Shown: one piece after another, positions 34,690-46,768 of the stretch
How the letters are laid out: each line of letters begins with the position of its first letter
How positions within the stretch are numbered: the first letter of the stretch is position 1
Source: Kitagawia praeruptora
Taxonomy: Eukaryota; Streptophyta; Magnoliopsida; Apiales; Apiaceae
NCBI GenBank assembly: GCA_037693485.1
Contig: CM075351.1
Coordinates: forward strand, 96,366,001 to 96,430,000
DNA: 64,000 nucleotides
Reading direction: 5' to 3'
Position numbers and translations under genes: made by a program
The notes under the pieces: model-generated
Seen by the model: the letters and a program-made list of their open reading frames with translations, nothing else
Told to the model about the DNA's origin: nothing
Database searches by the model: none

Positions 34690-35181
34690 CTTCAGGTTCA
34701 TCAACTTCTACAGAAGCTTTTGCCTGATTCTTCTGATGAGCTTGCTACACACCAGGATCTTCCATCAGGATCCAAAAAATACTTACAACTGAGGCATGCG
34801 AGGAATTCGAGGCTCTTTTGGTCTTGAGGGACCATTTTGCCGCATTGTTTGTTTGAAGTACTCTGATTCCGAGTAACTGATATAATGAATGAATTAATTA
34901 AATATAAGAGCACCAGTAAACATGTAACGTAAGCTACAAAAGTGAAGATGACACTTACTTGCGCTTCCTTTCTCTTTTTGATGGTTCAACCCAATTGTGA
35001 CTAACAATCTTCTTGAAATATTCAACTTTGTTCTCTTCCAATTGACAAAACAGATAAAATTTAGGAAACCCACAGCACCAAATTAATTGCGACTTTCCGA
35101 GTGTTAAAAGTGTAAGAAAATGACTGAGCAAATGAAGAAAATGTACGACCTCATCATCTTCAAAATCATACAAATCAGTAG
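34690..35181 (-). pseudogene. ISWI chromatin-remodeler (CHR11/CHR17-like) gene fragment with introns
   Basis: Four short exons in order on the minus strand. 35181-35151 reads TDLYDFEDDE. 35032-34959 reads NKVEYFKKIVSHNWVEPS, then RERKR. 34876-34787 reads YSESEYFKQTMRQNG, then KEPRIPRMPQL. 34744 to about 34690 reads AHQKNQAKASVEVDEPEG. This matches the region of plant ISWI ATPases (CHR11/CHR17) between the helicase and HAND-SANT-SLIDE domains. Splice sites are retained (GTAAGTG, GTAAGTAT; CAG, TAG) and frames join across exons 2 and 3. Helicase and C-terminal domains are absent. It was copied as genomic DNA, not as a processed transcript, and is not functional. Confidence 0.78.
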
Positions 35182-35517
35182 CTGCACAGGAACATTTACA
35201 TACATCAAGTGTTTATCTAATTGAAAATAAAATCATACAAATATGAGATTCTTCGCATTAGTTATAAATAGACTATTCTTGGCATTAAGCACTTGCCAAC
35301 GAATCTTGATGTTTTTAAAATTTTATTTTATCATACCATTTTCATGGATAGATAGGTGGTGTTCATAACTTCAGCTGGACCTTTACTCTGAGGGACGCAT
35401 AGCAAATTTATGTTTCAGCAAAAGTGGATCTCTTCACTACCTATGGATCCATTTGTTTTGTTGCATAGAGTTCTAATGTGCTATGTAACTAAATATATTG
35501 CATAGAGTTTTATTTAC

Positions 35518-35596
35518 CTCCATGATTTGGATACTTCTTCAGTATAGAATCCGCAACCTTCAACCCTTTCTTGTATTGTTTCGTTTCGTATGATTT
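35518..35596 (-). pseudogene. NAA15 (NatA auxiliary subunit) exon fragment
   Basis: One 79-base exon bounded by TTGTTACAG and GGTAAATA. It reads KSYETKQYKKGLKVADSIL, then KKYPNHG, matching the N-terminal TPR region of plant NAA15, the ribosome-anchoring subunit of N-terminal acetyltransferase A. Only this exon is present, with an unrelated ISWI fragment about 340 bp downstream. It is an isolated captured or duplicated piece. Confidence 0.72.
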
Positions 35597-35935
35597 CTGT
35601 AACAATACCAGCAAATGACCATTAAAGTATTAACCTCAACGATAATATTTGCTGATAAACTTTTCAATATATACTGGTATTAGAAATTATTCAGAAACAA
35701 AAAAATTAGTAGATCAGTGACTCTTTTAAAGCATTCAGTAATTCAGTAATTCATCAAATTCGAGAACAAAGAAATTAGAAAGAAACAAATTCTAATATGG
35801 TACACTGTTTATATTGGCTTGCCATTATATATACCAAGTCCAATAGCATTATACAAAAGAAATACCTAACTACATTTTCATTACTTACTGTCATCTCAAT
35901 TTACAGTCACCTCAATAATACTCAAAAATACATTT

Positions 35936-36165
35936 GCAACGGGATCCAACAGCCTCCAATGAGATATCAGTTATTTTTGCACAGGCAGCAACACCAATTG
36001 ATTTTAAACTGCTTCCGCATCCAATTGCTAACTCAACCAAACCTGTATCAGTTAAAACCTTCACAAAATCGCAAATTAAGATCTTCAAGTTTCTTACAAC
36101 ACTCCCCAACAACACCTAAACCTTGATCACCAACATAGCAATCCTTATAACATGTTAGCTTACGC
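35936..36165 (-). pseudogene. F-box/LRR protein (FBL4-like) exon fragment
   Basis: Leucine-rich repeats of the FBL4 type: CYVGDQGLGVVGECCKKLED, LNLRFCEG, TDTGLVELAIGCG, LKSIGVAACAKITDISLEAV. An extra base in a T-run near 36055 shifts the frame between LRFCEG and TDTGL. The F-box and most repeats are missing. FBL4 proteins are substrate receptors of SCF ubiquitin ligases; this piece cannot work as one. Same strand as the neighbouring fragments. Confidence 0.72.
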
Positions 36166-38039
36166 ATGTAATACTACCTATATATTCCTATTGCAAGTTC
36201 AATTAGAAAATACTGAAACACTAAAATTATTATTGCAAGTTTGATGCAATATGCTTCTAGCTCAAAGGATAGTGAGTTTCTGCATCAAGATATATACCAA
36301 TCAGTAGTAAAAAGGCCGCACTATATTATGTAGATTACAGACTACTTGTGGAACATGTCAGAATAAGTTAAGAATTATAATTAATCTATTTATAGTTAAG
36401 AAGTTAATATTTTGCTCATCCAGATATCATGCCATTAAGTGAATTTCCTGGATAATATATTGAGGTTGTGGCTATACTTCTTTTAGGGATTAGACTGTAA
36501 CTTTTACGAACTATTCTCATTATTATCTCTAAGTATTACTAATCTCATAGTCATGAACTATAAATTAATTCAAATTTCGTCTATAGCATAACGTTTGGAC
36601 TAATTATTGTATAAATATAAAGCAAAGATTGCAAAGTCCAGGGATAAATATCCAATGAAATAAACATAGCATACGTGTGAAAAACACTATATCTTTTCTA
36701 ATTGGATAAGGTAAGTACTTGAAGCACAACACTCTGCATTATATCATAGATAATAAATTGTAAGATAAATTTGAAGCTAGGAAATCTTCATTTACATGAA
36801 AATTTCAAAAAAAGTGTTTTTACATATAGGAATCTCAGAAAATATAAACAAATTTTGTACCTGACATGTTGATATTAGGGAGTCTTTTTTCTGGTTTTCA
36901 TTTTTTTGATCCACAATCCACTCATATGTTGCATATTATGATACCGTAGATGTTTGTTTACTACTTAGGACTTGAGATTTCTTGATTTTCTGCTAGCAGA
37001 TTAAATTACCACTCTTTAAGGAGCCGAAGAATTAAGGCAAATGTTTGGAATTTGAATATACCAATTTTAACACATCTTCCTGCTAAATATAAAATATGGA
37101 ACTGTAATTTATCTGAGACATGCTAAAAGTTCATTTGCACGTATACTTTTGTTTATTAATATTATAAGAAGATGTAGATCACATTAAAATCAAAGTTAAA
37201 CCCTAGTGATAGGCTAACTGCTGGATGACCTAAATGTAGCTATGTATGTTTCAATTCTTTGTACATTTTGAGTTTCCTATATATCCAGTTTTCTTAATAA
37301 ATTGTCCTCTCGCGTTTTTAATGCCTTGAGACTTAAAGAGTGAAACATATGTACTACTCATTATAAAAGAAATGTAAAAATATATCAAATAAAGAAAAAG
37401 AAAAAAAAAAGAGTGAATTAGATTTACTAACATCTCAAAATAACAAATGATGCATGTTCAGCCTAAGGTGGAAAATATAGGATCTATGCGTCTAGAAGGC
37501 ATCCCGGCTCTCCCCAATGAAGTACTTTGACCAGCTAGGAAGCGCAGGTACCAGGGTGTGCTGAAAGCATTGATACTTGACTGTGGTTCTGCACAACCCA
37601 CTTGTCGATGTGAAACATTTGAAACTGAAAACTAACAAAAAGTATGGCGACTTTTAAAGAATAGGTAAGTGAATTAAATTTAGCTAATCAAATTCTTGTC
37701 AAAGAAAAAAAAGAATTAACGATGCAAAATGCGACATACTGGTGAATGAATATCATAGCAGGTTACTTCTATCTAAAGTTAGTCTGGTAGAACATATTTA
37801 AAAGCAATTAGGTAGCACTTACAATTAATTGAGTTGTCTTATAAACCTATGACACCATATTCCCAATTTCTTAAGATTTCATTAATTAATGTTCCTCCAC
37901 TTTGCACTGATAATTACTTCCCAGGATGCGAAAGTATTTAGAATATTGCATATCATAATCAAGTATTTAGAATTCTCATATCTACTCTATAATACTGCAT
38001 TTACATACATAAAAGAAAAACACAAAGATTGTATAAACC
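36166..38039. other. No gene recognised; one GC-richer open patch
   Basis: AT-rich spacer. Around 37480-37620 a GC-richer patch is open on the minus strand (VSHRQVGCAEPQSSINAF, then STPWYLRFLAGQ) but I do not recognise it. It may be another captured exon. Confidence 0.35.
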
Positions 38040-38644
38040 TGATAAAGTAAGATAGGTTAGAGATGGACAGCTGGATTATCAAATGTTGACACCATCTGCA
38101 ATTGCATTCATCAAATGCTGAAAGAATATCTGCATCATCGCAAAAAGAAGATCATCACACTTGATATATAGCAAGGCGTGCTGATGGAACTGCGCCTCTA
38201 GCAGTCCCTGCTAGCCCCATTAAACCTGCAGTGTTAACCACGCCTCCAGCTGTTGTGGATACAACGTGTGTCACATGGCCTTTCGAGTCTCTTGGTGAAA
38301 AAAAATCTTGGGGATCAAAAATTCCATCACTCTAGTAATATCGTGCCCCAACAATTTTACTGCAATGGAATAATAAACTTTACTTTACCAACGAATTATA
38401 ATTTGGGAATAAGATTGATTTGTTATTCTTGGAAAATTATATTATAGCATTTACTTGTTGCAGGTATTGTTGGAGGTCTGACAAATGCCTTTCCATGCAA
38501 CTGGTGGAGGACCAAATCCAGTATCATCAAAACTATTTGACTCTGGCCAAATACCATTGTCAAGAACATCGATAATAACATCACTTCCAGTATTTGTTTT
38601 ATCAGTTTGTTGAGGAAATCCCATAAATTCCCATAAATCTGGAC
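38040..38644 (-). pseudogene. Subtilisin-like protease (SBT/cucumisin-type) fragment
   Basis: Exon 38644-38455 reads WEFMGFPQQTD, then VIIDVLDNGIWPESNSFDD and GFGPPPVAWKGICQ. The GT donor and GCAG acceptor join in frame to an exon from 38359: KIVGARYY, stop (38334-38332), then SPRDSKGHVTHV, TAGGVVNTAGLMGLAGTARG, VPSARLAIYQ. This covers the Asp and His catalytic regions of plant subtilases. The Asp motif is DNG instead of DTG, and GHGTH has become GHVTH. Beyond about 38160 the frame decays (ADGVN remnant). Propeptide and the Ser region are absent. A clear pseudogene piece with its intron retained. Confidence 0.8.
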
Positions 38645-40818
38645 CTAAAGCAACCCAACAAATGAAAAAGAAATAGTCATCACAAAATATTTTCTAGAAA
38701 AGTAACTACATTTGGAGTTGTTTATCTATTAGCACAATATGTGAACAAACGAACAACTACAATGCATAAGAAATACACGCAAAGTTATAAAGAGGTGCCA
38801 AAAACTGGTACCATGGTGCCAAAAATGAGATCCTCGTGCTTTCTTTCTTTTCATCAAATAGTCAAGATCAAATTATATAATATCAAGCAATCAACTTTAA
38901 GACACAAATTAGTAAAATCAAATCACAAATAGTACAATCCATCAAACTATCTAAGCAAAAGCATTACATAATGGAAGACTCTAAACTACCGTAATCTTCA
39001 TAGAATATTTAGAAATTTAATGCACATAAAAATATACTTTATTACATGTATGTAATTACATACATCATATATAATAAATGTAATAATCAATTGAAATGCA
39101 TCCCAAAATAATCCTTATTCCACGTAGTTGTGATTCAGAAATACTTAGTACTTTGAGCATTAGCTCGCTTGACCTTCTAGTATGTTTTCTCTATGCACAA
39201 ACCATTGCTTCCAACCTAAAAGCCTACATGCTCTTCCTGCAATTTACAAAAAATCAAAACAGTAAAGATGTACGTCCATTCTATAAGAAAAACATAAAAG
39301 AATCTATAAGAAAAGCAAGGTACCGGAAGGCACTAATGGATACTTCTATTGAAGCAAGGTTTTATTTGAATTTTCTATGTAGCTCTTACAAATGAATGGA
39401 AGTTAAGTGATCGATTGTAATATAGCCCACATTTCTTAAAAATTAAGATTACACGTAAATCCGTGTCGCGATTATGTACCTCCAAGTACGTAAGATGTAC
39501 TTTCGAAACACATAGTGCAATGCATAATTATCCAAACTTGAATCTTTCATAGCAAATCCTATTGACATAAGACAATTTTTTTGTTCAGACATAATAACAA
39601 ACATGTAGTGTCCTGTTCAATTAACATGTAGTACACACAACCAAACACGAATAATTTCAATTTCCCAGAGTAACAAAAAATAAAAACCAAACTCGGAAGA
39701 CGTGGAGATATGTAGAGAAAATTGCTTCCTCATTTGCAAGCTACAAAACCACAAACCAAATGCTGATTTTATTAAATTAAACTAAAAGACTTTGTACAAT
39801 GAATAATCAATTGATAGTTCAAAGGAAAATACAAACTTGATTTTGGTTTTGATTTTGGTGTAGATTATTCACGATACATTAATCAACATCTAGTCTACAA
39901 TGGTTGCTCCCTGAAAAATGATATATGATACATTAAGAACATGTGTATGAGTATATATCAGTAGTACTAACCCTTGTGTTGTTTAGATAATGTATCACTG
40001 CTAGCAGATTCATCCATTGATGTGTAGATAACGGTTAACAATGTTGATTATTGTAATCGTTTGTATGTACATGTATACAAATCTAACATATCATTATCGC
40101 CAAGAGATAAACAATCATGATCAATGATTTGATAAAGGTTAATATGGTCTGTTAATAGGGTTTGTTCCAAATTTAGCGCTGATAAGATTTTCAAAAATAA
40201 CCAAGATGTGATACGTAATTTGGATGGATAGTCCGATAACCCATATTCTATGTGAATTATAGCTAATTTTGTATGTAATGGGTCAAGTTGGATAGTCCAT
40301 AAACCCAAGTAGTTGTAGTCAATTACCAATGTAACCTTAAATGTAATATAAATCATTAAAAATGGTGGGTATAATGGTAAAATTTTGGAATTCTTCACTA
40401 GCAGGAATTAAGATATGTTGATACTAATAGTGTATTTAATAATATAAATCAAATATAAATAGTTTTTTTTATTGGAAAAAATTTTGCAATATAAAATTTC
40501 GTCATCATTCGAGAAGAACACGTCTGCTAAAATAAAGGTCAAATTTTTTAAAAAACAAATAAAACAAATTTTTTTAAATTAGACAAAAATCCTATCTAAC
40601 AAGTATTTGAAATATGCATTTATAATTAAAATGGTAATATTGATATAAAAAAAGGTGTTAAATTTATTCAATATTCATTTGATATTTAAAAAAGGAAAAA
40701 AGAATGCAGCGCGCATAATCTCCCACTCACGATAAAATTGCATAACATTTTTGAGTTGATGAGGTTAAAAACTTCTCAAATGTACTTATTCGCAACGCCT
40801 TGAGCAATAAATCTTTAG

Positions 40819-40852
<34 letters not shown>

Positions 40853-40855
40853 TCT
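38645..40855. other. AT-rich spacer, nothing recognised
   Basis: No supported gene on either strand. It includes a short (TA)n run at about 40819-40843. Confidence 0.5.
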
Positions 40856-40859
40856 GAAG

Positions 40860-41611
40860 TTTACTAATAATTTTAGAGTTGGTATGATCGACTAAGTCAT
40901 GTCAATTTTATAAAATATGTGAATATTAATGAAAATTTTATATGGACGTTCATCGAATAACCGATTGATTTTTCTCGAAACATAGTTTTGGTTTATAAGA
41001 CAAATTGATCATGAATAAAAATATATTAGAAATTTATTATCGTTAAAAATTAATTGTTTATCTCCAAATTTGGATAATTAAGATATTTTGTAATTGATGC
41101 ATGAACTATATGGTTATATGTCTAGTTGTTATATATTCACAACTTAAATTTTGTGAGTCTGATTAATCAAATTAAGAATATACATTTGGTGAGTTTACTA
41201 CTCAAAATTTTCCTCGTCTTTAAACAAATTTTGGTCAGCTCAGATTGTTCCACCATAAAATTGAAATCATTGGTTAAACTGGATATATATTATTCATGAA
41301 TGGTTATCGGTTTGGTACCATTGATGTGTATATGTTTATGACTAGATCTAATGAGTTTGTTTTCCGAAAAATCAGGGGGAGAAACTAAATAGCTGGTGAT
41401 ATATTAGGAAGAATGAATTATCATTATCTTGTCTTGATCCTCATTGTAAAGAATATGAATCAGAAGTTCATAATATAATCTATTTACATTTTTTAATTAT
41501 TGTCAGACATATATATATCTGCTGACCTGAAAGAATGGCTATATCACATATACCAGCTAAATATGCTCCACCCAGAAGGACAACCTCAAGAAGTTAATGT
41601 GTCTACAGAAC
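40860..41611 (+). pseudogene. Ancient Ty1/copia pol remnant
   Basis: Heavily mutated but followable text: WYDRLSHVNF (GAG-pre-integrase), FVIDA and VxLLYIHNLNFVSLINQI (integrase core), SGGETK, LSCLDPHCKEYESEVHNIIY and AISHIPAKYAPPRRTTS (linker before RT). Many stops and indels occur. It is much older than the other elements here and was the target of the solo LTR that follows. Confidence 0.6.
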
Positions 41612-41616
41612 ACCTG

Positions 41617-42112
41617 TGATATGGGTTAAAAGTAAGCCCTAAAGACACATTTAATGTGGCATTAATTAGACCTAGAATGGTCCAAACGTGGGGCCCACCA
41701 GATGGGCCCAAACCCTATTTATAATATTAATTTCGTAATTAATATTAGGGATAATAAACAGCTCATCAAATAAGAGTCAAACAAGGATATAACTCTTGCC
41801 TGGCTTAGCCTCCAAGATACATATCTCAACATGGAAACTGATTCCTACAAGGAAGGGGTCTAGAACCTTCCTTGAGGCGGTGGCTTGCTCACCAAGACAC
41901 ATACTCCTACCATAATTCTAAGGCTTCTCAGCCTATATAAGGGTCTGACCCCTCATTCTCAGAACTACGTTTTGGCTTGATTCTCAATACGAGATACGTA
42001 GGCACTCTGTGAGGACCGATTAGTCTCGAACACGGAAACAACCATTAAAGCACGAAGCTCCCGAACCCTAACATTAAATACAATTTCGTAACCTAGTTTT
42101 TATTCCACAACA
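41617..42112 (+). repeat. Solo LTR of the Tat family, with ACCTG target duplication
   Basis: Starts TGATATGGGTTAAAAG and ends TTTTTATTCCACAACA. It is flanked by ACCTG at 41612-41616 and 42113-42117. It aligns along most of its length with the LTRs of the element at 22658-33168, in opposite orientation, including CCTATATAAGG and the GATACGTAGGCA block. With no internal sequence, it is the product of LTR-LTR recombination. Confidence 0.9.
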
Positions 42113-42411
42113 ACCTGAAATGTGATATATTGGCAGGTTCCATAACAAAATATTAAATATCCATAAAAGTTAAAAGGAGCAGTGATTGATGATGATTAAA
42201 TCAAAAAGTGGATTTATTGATCTATAGAAGAGATTTTAGACAAAAAAAGATGGAGGTACCTGAAAAATCGTGAGATCTTAATATATTGTGTCATGTCCTG
42301 AATAAAATGGAGTCATTAATCAAATCGTTGTCAACAATATGATTTTTAATACTTGAGGTTATGGATAATAACGAGGATAAAAAAATAATCTCTTTTCAAT
42401 TTAGACAAGGT

Positions 42412-42438
42412 TAGCTTATAACCCGTGCAACGCACGAC
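42412..42438 (-). other. Helitron-like 3' terminal hairpin (candidate)
   Basis: On the minus strand CGTGC-GTT-GCACG is followed 11 bases later by CTAA. That fits the hairpin-plus-CTRR end of Helitrons. The next base is C instead of the usual T, and no matching 5' TC end was found. Confidence 0.3.
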
Positions 42439-43098
42439 TCCTTTTTAATATATAATCATATTAATATTTTTAATATTTATATTAATTTACATATCAAATT
42501 GTTGGTAAAAAATTGATATATATAAGATTTTACATTTTCAATTTAGTATTTGTGTTCTATCTTCAATTCTTAAAATTTGACTTGAACGATTTTACGGCCC
42601 ACATGAAATTAACAAAATAAACTTTAATTTAGTGATATTTTAATAATTATTTTTCAATTAAAACTACGTAGAAACAAAATAGAGAAGAAATTGACGATCT
42701 TTTACGTTCAACATTTTATTCAATTTATAAAATCTACTTATATATCGTTTTGACTTTCTGCACGGCTTGTTTTTTAATATCTATAATTATATTAATATTT
42801 TTAAATATGAATTTTATAATATTATATGTTATTAATTCACATATCAAATTGTTAAAAAATTGATATATATAAAATTTTACACATTCGATTTAATTTTTGT
42901 ACTCTATCATGAATTCTTAAAATTTAATTTGGACGATTTTACAGCCCACGTGAAATTAACAAAATAATCTTTAATTTAGTGATGGTTTAATATTTTCCAA
43001 TTAAACCTATGCAGAAACAAAAAAGAGAAGAAATTGACGATTTTTTACGTTGAAACTTCTATTCAATTTATGAATTCTACTTATAATTCGTTTTGATC
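42432..43098. repeat. Tandem duplication, two units of about 330 bp
   Basis: 42432-42759 and 42760-43098 share GCACG, TTAATATTTTTAA, CATATCAAATTGTT, CGATTTTAC.GCCCAC and AGAGAAGAAATTGACGA in the same order, with scattered differences. Non-coding. Confidence 0.8.
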
Positions 43099-43204
43099 AT
43101 AAAAATACCCTTATAATTTTTTGAAGATAGTTTTACTGACAACCAAATACAATTTTAATAATAATGTAGGAGGAATTTTGTCCAAAGCTTTGATAATCAG
43201 TAGT

Positions 43205-43320
43205 TTGGTCCTCCGTATTACAAAATAAATAGGAACCATTAGATCTTAAAATAAATAGATAAATAAATAGGAACCGTTAGATCTTAAAATAAATAGATGA
43301 AAACCGTTGGATCGAGCATA
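43205..43320. repeat. Short direct repeats ACCGTTAGATCTTAAAATAA
   Basis: GGAACCRTTAGATCTTAAAA plus AATAGAT recurs twice, with a third partial copy. 43321-43700 is AT-rich, with a low-complexity patch of mixed AACC/GGTT near 43470-43640 and no gene. Confidence 0.65.
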
Positions 43321-43700
43321 ATTTTTTTTTTTATATTTTAATATTTTATAAAATAAAAAGTGTATTTATATTGAAATACGAAAAAATGCATGTCAATTAT
43401 TTAAACCATATATAATTAGGTTTTCTGCATTGAATGACATTATCAATGTAGGTCTTCTTAGGGGTGTTCACAAAATTCGTCAAATTAACCATGGATCCGA
43501 CCGGACCACGATAATCCGAACCAATAAAAATCGAAATCGTAAAAACCATTGTTAGTGGTTTAGTTAACCGGACGCATTTATACATAAATGGTTTGCTTAT
43601 GGTTTTCAATATTTCAAAATCGATTAAACTAAATCGGACCGTTATATAATAATACATTAAATGTTATAATAAATAGTTATAAGTTAAAATTATAATTTAT

Positions 43701-43919
43701 TGTTAACGTATATTATTATTATTGTTAAAAGATATTAAAAGATATTTTATATTCTGGGATGTTGGGATATTACTTTTATTTATATTATTTATAATAGGGA
43801 ATTTCCTTAAAGGTGATTGGAGTTACTTGGTATGTCTTGTGCTCCAAGTCAGTTTTATGTGTATTTAAGTATTGATTTGATGAATGAATAAGATATAACC
43901 TTGAGAGAATATTTTATCA
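43701..43919 (+). repeat. 5' LTR of the TRIM-like element (219 bp)
   Basis: TGTTAACGTATATTATT to GAATATTTTATCA. It is longer than the 3' copy by about 10 bp through a duplicated AAAAGATATT. Confidence 0.88.
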
Positions 43920-43933
43920 TGGTATCAAGAGCC

Positions 43934-44438
43934 TAGATTATCTTGTAAGAGTTTGCGGGTGCGAAGGAAAATCAAACCTACTAGAATTGGTAGGTGTGAG
44001 AAAATCAAACCTACTAGAATTGGTAGGTGTGAGAATAATTAACATTACGAGAGTTCGTGGTGTGTGAAGAATCCCGCAAAAGTTTGTGGGTGAGAAAAAT
44101 AACACTACGAGAGTTCGTGGTGTGAGGGTAAAAACTTGCGAGAGTTCGTGGGTGAAAACAAAATCAAAGAATATGACAGAAAACACAACGACGATGATGA
44201 TACATTTTTGTAAGCGACTGTTCCAAATCAACGACGACAAAAAGAGGAATTCTGAGGAAAATCGTGAAGCGATGTGTTGGGAACAAAGAGACGCATTGGG
44301 AACAAAGATATGACGAGGACAAGAATAAAGATCACAATGAGGAAGATGATTCAAGTGGATCTACTGATTGGAGCAAATTCAATTTTTTTTTAATTTTGGC
44401 AAACTCACGATTCTGAGTATCATGAGTTTGAGGGGGGA
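43934..44438 (+). other. TRIM interior with GAGAGTTCGTGG repeats and polypurine tract
   Basis: Contains repeats of CTACTAGAATTGGTAGGTGT (2 copies) and of CGAGAGTTCGTGG with variants (4 to 5 copies). The polypurine tract GAGGGGGGA adjoins the 3' LTR at 44438. No convincing protein; open frames here are translations of repeats. Confidence 0.6.
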
Positions 44439-44493
44439 TGTTAACGTATATTATTATTATTGTTAAAAGATATTTTATATTCTGGGATGTTGG
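44439..44493 (+). repeat. 3' LTR of the TRIM-like element, first piece
   Basis: Begins TGTTAACGTATATT and runs to the copia insertion point. Its last five bases, GTTGG, are the copia target duplication. Confidence 0.85.
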
Positions 44494-46047
44494 TGAAAGA
44501 GTTTGTCCTAGAATCCAATCATGTATGATGATTTAGGAAGAACTTTCTTGTACTCTTATTTGATTTCATTAATATTAATAAAAGACTTATTTGTTTTTAT
44601 TACGGGCTTTATCTATTTAAAGTGTTTTAAATAAGATATTCCATGGTTTAAAGTAAAGCTTCTAGAATTATAATGAGATTATAATAGTGAGATCTAGAAG
44701 ATGATAACTCTAGACCTAAACAGTTCCTGATCATAGGATAACTAATTGGAAGTTAGTGAATCCGCAAAGATTGGTACATAATATGCTTGTTCCTTTCAGG
44801 AGGATGTCTGTTCTCATAGGCATTTGTGTGGTGACACTATAGCTAGTATGTAGGTGCTTATTAGGGAATAAGTTCACTGAACATGACTCGATAAGTTGAA
44901 CAACTAATGGAGTTTACTCACGTGTCGATAGTTGTTCACTAAGTGATAGTTGTACAAGTGTCCTTAGACTTGAGATCGTTAGAGTAATCTTGTATATAAT
45001 GAACTGTGCTTTGGTTTAGTCTTTAGTCTCAAGGACATCCATTAGGTCTATTCTGGGCATAGGGATTTGTGTATGGAGATAGTTAACGGTCAATAAAGGA
45101 TCTACCCCTTCCAGTAAGGAAGTGAATATCCTATGTTATTCTTAGTATGCGAGTTCTGGAATCTCTGGCCAGAGTGAATGAAATTAGAAAGGAGTTTCTA
45201 ATTTGCACTAATATGAACTTTGCATTATGAATAAGAAATCATATGATTAAATTTGATAGGCTTGACACGAGATCCATGCCTTGTATTTAATCGGGATATT
45301 GTAGGGTGGAAGGAATTGATTGTACGGTAACTAATCACTGACAGGTTCTTGGTATTCTAAGCAGTGAATTCATATTATCCGGATAGTCGTGATATGTTGA
45401 AAAGCATCACTCACGATGTAGAATAAATATAATTAATCAGTTAATTATATTTAATGAATTTTATAATTCATATAAATAATAAATAAAAAGTTTATTATTA
45501 TTTATTTCTACTACCGGCTTAATATTGAACCTACAGGGTCACACCATAAAAAGATTAATTTATTGATAAAGGTATTTTGAGAGAGCAAGTTGTTTTTAAT
45601 AATTATTAAAATAGTTTAATTATTATTTAAACATTTTGTGGGATTTATATATATTAATATATACATGATATATTAATTATAATAAACCTACATGAGCCCT
45701 ATATAAAGAAAGAGATGAGAAGTGTTTTAGTATGCAAGAGTGCATTTGTGAAAACCTAGTTGCCTCCCTCTCCATCTTCTTTCTCTCTCTCTCAAAAACA
45801 CAATTTTTATAAAAACTTAGTTTTATAAAAAGCTTCATCGAAGAGAATTATTCTTGGTGGATATCGGTAGAGTGCTTCACACTCTGAGAAGCAACTGCTA
45901 GCAACCATCCATTTTAAAGCTTCGATTTTCAAGGTATGGTTACGATTCCTCCGCTATTTCATTTTATATGTTTTTCTATATGTACGATACATGGTTTTTA
46001 CGGAATAATTGTTATTCCACGCTTCCGCACATCTGTAAATTCCTTCA
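44494..46047 (+). repeat. 5' LTR of the copia element (1554 bp)
   Basis: TGAAAGAGTTTGTCC to AAATTCCTTCA. A TATA box (CTATATAAAG) is near 45701-45710, followed by a CT-rich leader. Confidence 0.93.
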
Positions 46048-46048
46048 A

Positions 46049-46061
46049 TGGCATCAGAGCC
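46049..46061 (+). other. Primer-binding site (initiator-Met type)
   Basis: TGGCATCAGAGCC starts one base after the LTR. It is a variant of the usual copia TGGTATCAGAGC, complementary to initiator tRNA-Met. Confidence 0.85.
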
Positions 46062-46649
46062 AGGTTCTGCATATAGAGATTCATATAAAAAATTTCAGAT
46101 TTTTTATGCATGTATGGATTTATTATGATTTTTGCAAGGTTATTTAGATTTAATTATGAATTAATTAAAAATAATATTTGCATGAGATTTTGACCATGGA
46201 TCTGGGTTCTACAAGTGTTGTGGATCATCTAGGTATTTTTTTCATAATTTTGTGATGTATAGATTATTTGTTATGAATTTTTTAAAATTTTTTTAATTAA
46301 AATTCATAAAATAATCATGCATGTGAATATTATGAAATTAAAATTTGCAAAGGGACCCCTGGCTGATCTGATAATTTTATGCTGCTATTGATTTTCAGAA
46401 ATCATGTTTTTATTATTTTTTATTAATTTATTAATTAATTGTTAATTAATTTATTAATATTAAAATTATAATAATAAAGATAATAATAAAAGTTATTATA
46501 GTGGCTGTTACGTTTTGATCAGTTTTGTAAAGAATTGATTGAGGCAACAGTTACAATTCAGTCGTATAACGGGTCTGAGTGTCTGACAACGTAAACAAAA
46601 AACAAAAAAAAAACTGATGTCGGCAATGTGTCGGGCGCGTGCAGTGCAC

Positions 46650-46768
46650 GCGGGGAGGGGTGTCACGCATTTAAGAAATGCGTGACAGGGCCAGTCGCGC
46701 ATTTACGAAATGCGTTACACAATAAAATTGTTTTAATTGTTGTAACGCATATCATAAATGCGTTACAG
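46650..46768 (+). repeat. Three ATGCGT hairpins in the copia leader
   Basis: Consecutive inverted repeats CACGCATTT/AAATGCGTGA, CGCATTT/AAATGCGTTAC and GTAACGCAT/ATGCGTTAC. All share the ACGCATTT..AAATGCGT pattern, separated by short spacers. Confidence 0.7.

Noticed and set aside
44086..44354. Open frames on both strands in the TRIM interior
   Set aside because: They consist of GAGAGTTCGTGG-type repeats and have no protein-like composition.
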